From positions 1 through 24,282 of the forward strand of contig JABJBD010000080.1 in NCBI GenBank assembly GCA_018668795.1: 24,282 nt of DNA. Reading direction: 5' to 3'. The notes below the pieces were generated by a model. That model did not search any database. It was not told the origin of the DNA and worked only from the letters and a program-made list of their open reading frames with translations. Source of the DNA: Candidatus Puniceispirillum sp. (lineage in GTDB: Bacteria; Pseudomonadota; Alphaproteobacteria; Puniceispirillales; Puniceispirillaceae). The translations under genes were made by a program, and so were the position numbers. Positions within the stretch are counted from its first letter, which is position 1, and each line of letters starts with the position of its first letter. Positions 7,596-13,774 of this stretch are shown here, piece by piece.

Positions 7596-8095
7596 TGCCA
7601 GCTCTTTATCATACCGCTTTTAGCACATCATTAGGATGGATGCGCCCTGTTAGTGACGGCACCGCACTGATACGGCTGGACTGGGAACAATCGGCGTGGC
7701 CGGAAGATGACCAGACAGATAATGTTTCACGTGAAACAAAAAGACAGATTCTGGAATATCTGGCAGGACACCGCAAAGGTTTTGATCTGCCATTGGCACC
7801 TGAAGGCAAAACGGCAAGCGGTTACGCGTGGCTTACAGCCATGGCGCGTATTCCCTATGGTGTGACAATGTCATATAAGGCTTTCGCCGCGCTGGCAGGT
7901 AAACCATCTGCTCCGCGTGCCGCCGGATCAGCCTGCGCGCGTAATCCGATCCCGATTATCTATCCATGCCATCGCGTGGTGCGATCTGACGGCGCATTGG
8001 GTAATTATGGCGGCGGCGATATGACAAGCCCGAAAGACCCAGCCAATCTGGGGCGCAAAGACTGGCTTATCAAGCTTGAACAAGGCAACAGCTAG
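7595..8095 (+). CDS. ogt: Methylated-DNA--[protein]-cysteine S-methyltransferase (Ogt/MGMT family)
   Basis: This suicide repair enzyme transfers an alkyl group from O6-alkylguanine in DNA to its own cysteine. The 166 residues end in the diagnostic active site PCHRVV (Cys125) followed by SDGALGNYGGG; upstream IPYGVTMSYKAFAALAGKPSAPRAAGSACARNPIPII is the DNA-binding winged-helix segment. The start is a TTG at 7595 with AGGAG five bases upstream; the next ATG (M16) has no comparable site. Residues 43-48 (NVSRET) are encoded by a parS palindrome, in the same frame as in rsmG. The gene sits opposite to its neighbours within an otherwise conserved leftward block, so it is probably an insertion. The residue before PCHR is Tyr rather than the usual Ile/Val. 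Confidence 0.92.
   Translation: MPALYHTAFSTSLGWMRPVSDGTALIRLDWEQSAWPEDDQTDNVSRETKRQILEYLAGHRKGFDLPLAPEGKTASGYAWLTAMARIPYGVTMSYKAFAALAGKPSAPRAAGSACARNPIPIIYPCHRVVRSDGALGNYGGGDMTSPKDPANLGRKDWLIKLEQGNS
7723..7738. promoter_or_regulatory. parS site 7 (inside ogt)
   Basis: Perfect TGTTTCACGTGAAACA within the ogt coding sequence, read as part of NVSRET. The right flank is AA instead of TT, so the palindrome stops at the core. Confidence 0.95.
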
Positions 8096-8123
8096 TCAGA
8101 ACGCTATTTAAAACCGATCAAAA

Positions 8124-8139
8124 TGTTTCACGTGAAACA
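8124..8139. promoter_or_regulatory. parS site 8 (ogt-rho gap)
   Basis: Perfect TGTTTCACGTGAAACA 28 bp after the ogt stop codon. The left flank is AAAA, the right flank TTC. Confidence 0.96.
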
Positions 8140-8145
8140 TTTCTC

Positions 8146-8200
8146 GCATTAGATTCGGGCGATAAAGGCTCATGCTCGCAAAATAGCATTAGATTTGGGC
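8146..8200. repeat. 15-bp direct repeat between two parS sites
   Basis: GCATTAGATTCGGGC (8146-8160) and GCATTAGATTTGGGC (8186-8200) differ at one base and are 40 bp apart. They lie between parS sites 8 and 9. Function unknown. Confidence 0.6.
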
Positions 8201-8225
8201 TTTATGACGCTGCGATACGCCAAAA

Positions 8226-8241
8226 TGTTTCACGTGAAACA
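8226..8241. promoter_or_regulatory. parS site 9 (nearest to the origin)
   Basis: Perfect TGTTTCACGTGAAACA with AAAA/TTTT flanks, 110 bp before the rho 3' end. It is about 3 kb from the putative oriC and is the most origin-proximal site of the cluster. Confidence 0.96.
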
Positions 8242-8266
8242 TTTTTGGTGATGCTTGATAAATATA

Positions 8267-8352
8267 GCGATCATCTGTCGGCCTGTACTTCATTCCGGCC
8301 GGATAATGCTTAATGCCGCGATCATCTGTCGGCCTTTGGCCGGATGATGCTT
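8267..8352. repeat. Two further hairpin repeats at the 3' end of rho
   Basis: Copy A (8267-8311) and copy B (8313-8352) share with the 908-1012 repeats the head CGATCATCTGTCGGC and the tail CCGGATRATGCTT. The stem is ATCATC/GATGAT (copy A has one mismatch), a TGT bulge, then CGGCC/GGCCG; the loop is 13 bases in copy A and TTT in copy B. The stem pair that is T-A in the parB-side copies is C-G here, a compensatory change. The TTA that begins at 8351 is the rho stop codon on the minus strand, directly continuing copy B. Confidence 0.8.
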
Positions 8353-9622
8353 AGCTATTCATGTGATCGAAGAAATCATCATTTGTTTTTGAATGTTTCA
8401 GCTTATCAGTGAGGAATTCCATCGCATCAATCGCGCCCATCTGCATAAGGATACGACGCAAGACCCACATCTTGGCCAAAGTACCTTTATCAACCAGTAA
8501 TTCTTCTTTACGCGTACCAGACTTAGTGATGTCAATCGCCGGGAATGTCCGCTTATCCGACAATTTGCGGTCGAGAATAACTTCACTATTACCTGTGCCT
8601 TTGAACTCTTCAAAGATGACTTCATCCATACGCGATCCTGTCTCGATCAAGGCGGTAGCGATAATTGTTAACGAACCACCTTCTTCGATATTACGCGCCG
8701 CGCCAAAGAAACGTTTTGGCCGTTGCAAAGCATTGGCATCAACACCACCTGTCAGGACTTTGCCCGATGATGGAACAACAGTGTTATAGGCACGTGCCAG
8801 ACGCGTGATCGAATCAAGCAGGATCACTACATCGCGTTTATGTTCGACAAGTCGTTTTGCTTTTTCTATAACCATTTCAGTTACTTGCACATGTCTTGAG
8901 GCTGGTTCGTCAAAGGTTGACGAGATCACCTCGCCTTTGACCGAACGCTGCATGTCAGTAACTTCTTCAGGCCGTTCATCAATCAGCAAAACAATCAGAT
9001 AGACTTCTGGATGATTTTCCGAGATCGCATGCGCAATGCTTTGTAGCATCATTGTCTTGCCTGTGCGTGGTGGTGCCACGATCAAGCCGCGCTGGCCTTT
9101 GCCCATCGGCGCAACAAGATCGATCACCCGCGGGGTGTTATCTTTCTTGTCCGGATCAAATGGCAATTCGAGAGTCAGTTTTTCTTCGGGATATAAAGGC
9201 GTTAGATTGTCAAAATTAATACGCTGGCGCACAGCGCCGGGCTCTTCAAAATTGATCGTTTCGATTTTCAGCAAAGCAAAATAGCGTTCGCCATCCTTGG
9301 GCGCGCGAATCTCACCTTCAACAGTATCGCCCGTGCGCAAGCTGAAACGGCGCACCTGACTTGGTGATACGTAAATATCGTCAGGGACTGGCAAATAGTT
9401 TGATTCAGGCGCACGCAGAAACCCAAAGCCATCTGATAAAACTTCGAGAACACCACTGCCATAAATGGCAACTTCATTATCAGCAAGCTGTTTCAGAATC
9501 GCAAACATCATATCCTGTTTGCGCAGGGTACTGGCATTTTCAATCTCAAGTTCTTCAGCATATGCCAAAAGATCGGCGGGTGATTTCTGTTTTAATTCCT
9601 GAAGATGCATAACATGACTCAT
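8351..9622 (-). CDS. rho: Transcription termination factor Rho
   Basis: Rho is the hexameric RNA-dependent ATPase that terminates unstructured, untranslated transcripts. Domains in order: N-terminal helical segment LQELKQKSPADLLAYAEELEIENAS, RNA-binding cold-shock-like domain GVLEVLSDGFGFLRAPESNYLPVPDDIYVSPSQVRRF, and a RecA-type ATPase with Walker A APPRTGKT and Walker B VILLDSITRLARAYN, then the secondary RNA-binding loop region LTGGVDANALQRPKRFFGAARNIEEGGSLT. I place the start at the ATG at 9622; homologues begin near MNLQELK, so the ATG at 9610 (MHLQELK) is an equally good choice, and neither has a clear ribosome-binding site. Its stop codon abuts a hairpin repeat. It is separated from hemJ upstream by about 130 bp and probably has its own promoter. 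Confidence 0.97.
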   Translation of the reverse strand: MSHVMHLQELKQKSPADLLAYAEELEIENASTLRKQDMMFAILKQLADNEVAIYGSGVLEVLSDGFGFLRAPESNYLPVPDDIYVSPSQVRRFSLRTGDTVEGEIRAPKDGERYFALLKIETINFEEPGAVRQRINFDNLTPLYPEEKLTLELPFDPDKKDNTPRVIDLVAPMGKGQRGLIVAPPRTGKTMMLQSIAHAISENHPEVYLIVLLIDERPEEVTDMQRSVKGEVISSTFDEPASRHVQVTEMVIEKAKRLVEHKRDVVILLDSITRLARAYNTVVPSSGKVLTGGVDANALQRPKRFFGAARNIEEGGSLTIIATALIETGSRMDEVIFEEFKGTGNSEVILDRKLSDKRTFPAIDITKSGTRKEELLVDKGTLAKMWVLRRILMQMGAIDAMEFLTDKLKHSKTNDDFFDHMNS

Positions 9623-9749
9623 CAATGGAAACGGGACTGTATAGATCGGATCATGAGCCGGGCGACTCCCTGAAATATACTGGGTAACGTTATAAGTTTA
9701 ATTTTTGTTAAAAGTCAAGGAAAACAGCTTTGGCTAGCCATATCAGATG

Positions 9750-10181
9750 CTATGAGAATGGCTTTACCACCGCCATAACCACAATAACAATCATGAGGAC
9801 AGTCGGGACTTCGTTCCAGACTCGATAGGATTTAGACGATAGCGGTTTTTCGTCATTTTCGAGTAAACGCCGCATTTTTGAAAATTTGCCATGACAGGCG
9901 GCCATCAGAATGACGCAAATAAATTTGATGATGAACCATGCTTCATAAATCAAAGCATAATTGAGGGCGAGCATCCACAGACCAAAAATAAAGGACGCAA
10001 TCATCGCCGGATTCATGATCGCTTTCAGCAAACGACGTTCCATAACCTTGAAAGTTTCGGCCTGAACCGACCCAAGCGGCGTACCTGCATGATAAACGAA
10101 TAAGCGCGGCAGATATAACAGGCCTGCCATCCACGATATGACCGAAATAATATGCAATGCTTTTATAATGTCATAGCTCAT
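9750..10181 (-). CDS. hemJ: Protoporphyrinogen IX oxidase HemJ (UPF0093 membrane protein)
   Basis: HemJ catalyses oxidation of protoporphyrinogen IX to protoporphyrin IX in haem synthesis in bacteria that lack HemG and HemY. The 143 residues form four hydrophobic segments. The family signature KALHIISVISWMAGLLYLPRLFVYH is at the N-terminus, with the conserved His10, followed by LLKAIMNPAMIASFIFGLWML and WFIIKFICVILMAACHGKF; RVWNEVPTVLMIVIVVMAVVKPF closes the protein. It lies 35 bp downstream of hemE in the same direction, which fits a haem pair and supports the assignment. Confidence 0.93.
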   Translation of the reverse strand: MSYDIIKALHIISVISWMAGLLYLPRLFVYHAGTPLGSVQAETFKVMERRLLKAIMNPAMIASFIFGLWMLALNYALIYEAWFIIKFICVILMAACHGKFSKMRRLLENDEKPLSSKSYRVWNEVPTVLMIVIVVMAVVKPFS

Positions 10182-10216
10182 CAGGGATTCCTTAATTCAA
10201 CTTGTATCGGGTTCTG

Positions 10217-11242
10217 TTAGTGCGTTTGGCGCACATGTGAAATCATTTTTGTGACATTGGCGATAGGCGTTGCAGGTGTGATGCCATGTCCCAGATTGAA
10301 GATATGCGGCCGGTCGGCAAAAACGCCAAGAATTTCGTCGATATTAGCCACCATAGCATCACTGCCAGATATGAGGCTGATCGGATCCAGATTACCCTGA
10401 ACCGGTAGGTTGGCAGGTAAATGTTTATGTGCCCATCTTATGTCCATACCGTGATCAAGACCAAGTGCATTGACGCCAACCTGGTCAGCATAAGCTAAAA
10501 TACCTTCGCCAATGCCTTTAGGGAAACCAATAACAGGCTGAGTGATACCACGGGCACGTAATGCTGCGATAATTGTTGCTGCCGGTTTATTAACAATAGC
10601 ATCACGGTGCCATGACGGAACAGCACTTGCCCAGCTGTCAAACAACATCAAGGCATCTGCACCTGCTTGTGCCTGTAGTGATAAAAATTCGATCGTCGCC
10701 TGCGTGACAATCTGCATGATTTTGTCAAAGCCAGCTGGATCATTCCACAACATCTGGCGGGAGATATTAAAATCTTTTGATGACCCACCTTCAAGCATAT
10801 AGGTTAGAACCGTCCATGGCGCGCCAGCAAAACCAATCAAAGCGGTATCTTCGCGCAATAATGAACGTGTACGGCCAATCGCATCAGCCACAGGGGCTAA
10901 TTTTTGTGCGACATCATCAAGTAAAGCTTCATCAAGCAAAGCAGCATCATCAAGCGGATCAAGCATAGGCCCGTGATTTGGTTTGAAACGCACATTACGT
11001 TCTAAAGCCCATGGCACCATTAATATATCGGAAAAAATGATGGCCGCGTCAAAACCGAATCTGGTTATAGGTTGTATAGTAACATTACTGGCTTTTTCAG
11101 GGTCCAGACAAAAACTGATAAAATCAGATGTCGATTCGCGCACATCTCTATATTCTTTTAAATAGCGCCCTGCTTGACGCATCATCCAGATAGGTGGGAT
11201 TGGCATCTTTTGTCCGGCAAGCGTTTTTAGAAAGCTGTTCAT
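10217..11242 (-). CDS. hemE: Uroporphyrinogen decarboxylase
   Basis: HemE decarboxylates the four acetate side chains of uroporphyrinogen III to give coproporphyrinogen III in the cytosol. The 341 residues carry the N-terminal signature PPIWMMRQAGRYLKEYRDVR (about 16-35), FSDILMVPWALE, and GFAGAPWTVLTYMLEGGSSKDF, and end with GHGITPATPIANVTKMISHVRQ. Length and motifs are complete. It begins at the edge of the putative origin and is read away from it. The hemE-oriC junction is a conserved alphaproteobacterial landmark. Confidence 0.97.
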   Translation of the reverse strand: MNSFLKTLAGQKMPIPPIWMMRQAGRYLKEYRDVRESTSDFISFCLDPEKASNVTIQPITRFGFDAAIIFSDILMVPWALERNVRFKPNHGPMLDPLDDAALLDEALLDDVAQKLAPVADAIGRTRSLLREDTALIGFAGAPWTVLTYMLEGGSSKDFNISRQMLWNDPAGFDKIMQIVTQATIEFLSLQAQAGADALMLFDSWASAVPSWHRDAIVNKPAATIIAALRARGITQPVIGFPKGIGEGILAYADQVGVNALGLDHGMDIRWAHKHLPANLPVQGNLDPISLISGSDAMVANIDEILGVFADRPHIFNLGHGITPATPIANVTKMISHVRQTH

Positions 11243-11253
11243 GCGTCTCGGTT

Positions 11254-11283
11254 TCTATATATCTATATTATTATATATATAAA
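11254..11283. other. A/T-rich run, candidate DNA unwinding element
   Basis: From about 11254 to 11283 the sequence is almost entirely A/T (TATATATCTATATTATTATA and on), immediately after the hemE start and about 20 bp before the first DnaA-like box. This is where a DUE would be expected, but the role is inferred only from composition and position. Confidence 0.5.
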
Positions 11284-11338
11284 GGTTGTTGTAGTGTTAG
11301 TAGCTGTGGATATGCGTGTTGCCAGTTTTCTACCCTGT

Positions 11339-11347
11339 TTATCCACA
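11339..11347 (+). promoter_or_regulatory. Consensus DnaA box TTATCCACA
   Basis: An exact match to the high-affinity DnaA box. It is the only perfect copy seen in the origin region; the others carry one or more mismatches. Confidence 0.85.
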
Positions 11348-11390
11348 GTTTTATAAACAATCTCATGCCTGCAAAGCTATCGTTTTTAAA

Positions 11391-11418
11391 GGAAAAGGCG
11401 CCTTTATCCAGCTTTTCC
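11391..11418. repeat. Palindrome and inverted repeat in the centre of the origin
   Basis: AAAGGCGCCTTT at 11394-11405 is a perfect 12-bp palindrome. It is overlapped by an inverted pair GGAAAAG (11391-11397) and CTTTTCC (11412-11418), so two alternative stems are possible. It may be structural or a protein-binding site. Confidence 0.5.
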
Positions 11419-11631
11419 CCAAAGTAAACTTATATTTTATCCGCAATTGTATCATCTGTGACCTGATTGTGGCTATGTTGATGAAATAGGTTTGTGCTGG
11501 TTTTTGTCCCCAGATGCCGTAGCTTTGTCCACAGTTTTTATCCGGTGGTTTGACGTGTTATGTCGAACATAATATTTGCTCATGACGCGGCTTGCATAGC
11601 GATGTAAGGTTGAACCCATAGCGAGGATAGC

Positions 11632-12456
11632 ATGGCACGCCAAGAATTACATATTCATCTGGTTTCGGATTCGACTGGTGAAACAGTGCATCAGATCACG
11701 CGCGCCTGTCTGGCCCAGTTTCCCGATGCCGATGTCACCGAACATGTATGGACGCTGGTGCGTACCGATGAACATCTTGAGCTTTTGTTCAGTGGGGTGA
11801 TGCGTAATCCGGGTATTTTGCTGATGAGTATCATTAATAATGAGATGCGCGAAAAAATTGAATCGCGCTGCAAGAAAATGGGCATTCCTGCCGTATCGGT
11901 ATTGGATCCGGTGGTCAATTTGCTGGCCACCGTATTAGGGCAAGCGCAGCAGAATTTGCCTGGTGGTCAACGGCAGATCAATTCGGCCTATTTTGCCCGT
12001 GTTGCCGCGGTTGATTTTGCCGTTAGCCATGATGATGGTATGAATATGGGCAATCTTAGCGAGGCGGATATTCTGATTGTTGGTATTTCACGAACGTCCA
12101 AAACACCAACATCAATGTATCTGGCGCATCGTGGCTATAAGGTGGCTAATTATGCGCTGGTGCCAGGGGTGCCATTTCCCGCGCATTATCTGGATGGGTT
12201 GAATCTGTTTACGGTGGGGCTGACGAATGACCCGAAACGGCTTAGCGCGATCCGCAAAACCCGCCAGATCGCCATGCTTGATAATGAAAACAAGACCTAT
12301 GCCGATATTGACGCGATCGAAGACGAAGCAAAGGACGCGCGCCGCCTGTTTAATAAATCAGGCTGGCCCGTTATCGATGTGACACGCCGTTCGGTCGAAG
12401 AAACCGCCGCCGCGATTATCCAGCTTCATACAAATTGGCGTGAAAGCGAAGCATGA
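11632..12456 (+). CDS. Putative pyruvate,phosphate dikinase regulatory protein (DUF299, kinase/pyrophosphorylase)
   Basis: Proteins of this family are bifunctional: they ADP-dependently phosphorylate an active-site-proximal threonine of pyruvate,phosphate dikinase (or PEP synthase) and reverse this by Pi-dependent dephosphorylation. The 274 residues start with the family motif HIHLVSDSTGETVHQITRACLAQFPD and carry the P-loop-like GISRTSKTPTSMYLAHRGYKVANYALVPGVPFP from about residue 151. The ATG at 11632 has GAGGA about 5 bases upstream. This is the RP001-like gene that marks the right side of alphaproteobacterial oriC. It overlaps maf by ATGA. Whether the target is PPDK or PEP synthase cannot be told from this window. 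Confidence 0.92.
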   Translation: MARQELHIHLVSDSTGETVHQITRACLAQFPDADVTEHVWTLVRTDEHLELLFSGVMRNPGILLMSIINNEMREKIESRCKKMGIPAVSVLDPVVNLLATVLGQAQQNLPGGQRQINSAYFARVAAVDFAVSHDDGMNMGNLSEADILIVGISRTSKTPTSMYLAHRGYKVANYALVPGVPFPAHYLDGLNLFTVGLTNDPKRLSAIRKTRQIAMLDNENKTYADIDAIEDEAKDARRLFNKSGWPVIDVTRRSVEETAAAIIQLHTNWRESEA

Positions 12457-13112
12457 CCCAAGATATTTTTGTGACGTTACCTAATGATAAGCTGGTACTG
12501 GCATCATCAAGCCAGACGCGCCAGACGATGCTGGCCAATGCCGGTATCGCATTTCAGATACAGTCGGCACCTGTTGATGAAGCGAGTTTGCGCGATGCAG
12601 CACTGGCCGAAGATATGGCAAAAGATGATATTGCGGTTTTGTTGGCTGATATGAAAGCACAAGCGGTCAGTATGCGGCTGGCGGCTGGTGATGATAGCTA
12701 TATCATTGGTGCCGATCAGCTGTTGGTGTGCGATGACGTGATATTCGCCAAGCCGCATGATGCAAAGGCGGCAGAACAGCATTTGCAAGCATTGTCCGGT
12801 AAAACGCATCAGCTTATCACCGCCGCCGTCATCTATCGGCAGGGGCAACGAATCTGGCATCATATTGAAACTGCTGATATGACGGTACGGACGCTCGATG
12901 ATAATTTTATTTCAGCCTATGTAAAGGCAATGGGCGATGCCGCGCTTTATAGCCCGGGTGCCTATCAGATCGAAGAGCTGGGCGTGCATCTGTTTAGCCA
13001 GATCAAAGGCTGTCATTACGCCATTTTGGGATTGCCGCTGTTGCAAATCCTTGGGTTTTTGCGGCCACATGGGCTTGTGCCAATGGTGGCATCAAGCGGA
13101 TTACCAGCATGA
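12453..13112 (+). CDS. maf: Maf-family nucleoside triphosphate pyrophosphatase
   Basis: Maf proteins hydrolyse non-canonical or pyrimidine nucleoside triphosphates to monophosphates. The 219 residues show the N-terminal LVLASSSQTRQTML (14-27), the family's 'LaSxSprR' loop with Arg23 kept but Pro-Arg replaced by Gln-Thr; GADQLLV with the catalytic Asp; and GAYQIEELGVHLFSQIKGCHYAILGLPLLQI near the C-terminus. Substrate class cannot be assigned safely. It overlaps the upstream PDRP gene and the downstream coaE gene by ATGA at both ends, so translation is likely coupled. An aroE gene, often found between maf and coaE in alphaproteobacteria, is absent. Confidence 0.88.
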   Translation: MTQDIFVTLPNDKLVLASSSQTRQTMLANAGIAFQIQSAPVDEASLRDAALAEDMAKDDIAVLLADMKAQAVSMRLAAGDDSYIIGADQLLVCDDVIFAKPHDAKAAEQHLQALSGKTHQLITAAVIYRQGQRIWHHIETADMTVRTLDDNFISAYVKAMGDAALYSPGAYQIEELGVHLFSQIKGCHYAILGLPLLQILGFLRPHGLVPMVASSGLPA

Positions 13113-13744
13113 TTATTATCGGTCTTACGGGGATGATTGCTAGCGGGAAAACCACGGTCAGTGAGATGTTCACCGCGAAATCGATTCCTGTGCATAATGC
13201 CGATAAGGTGGTGCATCGCTTGCTGGGGCTGAATGGAGCGGCGGTTGCCAAGATCATCGATGCCTTTGGTGCAGATGTGGGCGATAATAAAGGGGGCATT
13301 GATCGCGGCAAGCTGGGGGCGCTGGTTTTTGGTGATGAAACAGCACGGGCAAAGCTGGAGGCGATAATGCATCCGATGGTGCGCGCGGATCGTGATGATT
13401 TTTTGCATAGACACCGACAGGCCAATACGCCGCTGGTTGTTCTGGATATTCCGTTATTGTTTGAAACAGGCGGTGATGCGATATGTGATTATGTGATCGT
13501 GACCAATGCCCATGCCGATGTGATTACAAAACGTGCCTTGTCACGCGCGGGCATGACGGCCGATAAGCTGGCAGGTATCTTGCAAAACCAGATGCCAGCC
13601 GCCGACAAGATCAAACGCGCCGATATGGTGCTGGATACCGATATGTCAATCGATCAAACGCGCGGTCAGCTTGAGGACTGGTTAGCCAGCCTGGAGATGA
13701 CCGATCCGAGGATAGATTATCACGGCCAGAACAACCCAACATAA
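13109..13744 (+). CDS. coaE: Dephospho-CoA kinase
   Basis: CoaE phosphorylates the 3'-hydroxyl of dephospho-CoA, the last step of CoA synthesis. The Walker A motif GMIASGKTT is at 8-16, followed by IPVHNADKVVHRLL. DIPLLFETGGDAICDYVIVTNA and the lid/adenine region ALSRAGMTADKLAGILQNQMPAADKIKRADMVLDT are diagnostic. At 211 residues it is full length. It starts within the last codon of maf (ATGA overlap), and dnaQ follows after 30 bp, giving a PDRP-maf-coaE-dnaQ operon. Confidence 0.95.
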   Translation: MIIIGLTGMIASGKTTVSEMFTAKSIPVHNADKVVHRLLGLNGAAVAKIIDAFGADVGDNKGGIDRGKLGALVFGDETARAKLEAIMHPMVRADRDDFLHRHRQANTPLVVLDIPLLFETGGDAICDYVIVTNAHADVITKRALSRAGMTADKLAGILQNQMPAADKIKRADMVLDTDMSIDQTRGQLEDWLASLEMTDPRIDYHGQNNPT

Positions 13745-13774
13745 TGTTCCGATATTTTAAAAAAAGGATATGTC

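Larger units (their letters stand above)
11243..11631. other. Putative chromosomal replication origin (oriC)
   Basis: This 389-bp non-coding stretch lies between hemE (minus) and the PDRP/RP001-like gene (plus), the position of oriC in Caulobacter and Rickettsia. It contains one perfect DnaA box, TTATCCACA (11339-11347), and one-mismatch boxes at 11305-11313 (minus strand, ATATCCACA), 11437-11445 (TTATCCGCA) and 11525-11533 (TTGTCCACA). Weaker TTATCC cores occur near 11404 and 11538. An A/T-only run lies at the hemE side. I saw no GANTC motif and only one TTAA in it, so CcrM and paired CtrA sites of the Caulobacter kind are absent. The flanking genes diverge away from it. Confidence 0.85.

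Noticed and set aside
8313..8352. Intrinsic terminator for ogt or rho
   Set aside because: The hairpin is strong but has no U-tract on either strand, so I list it as a repeat and not as a terminator.
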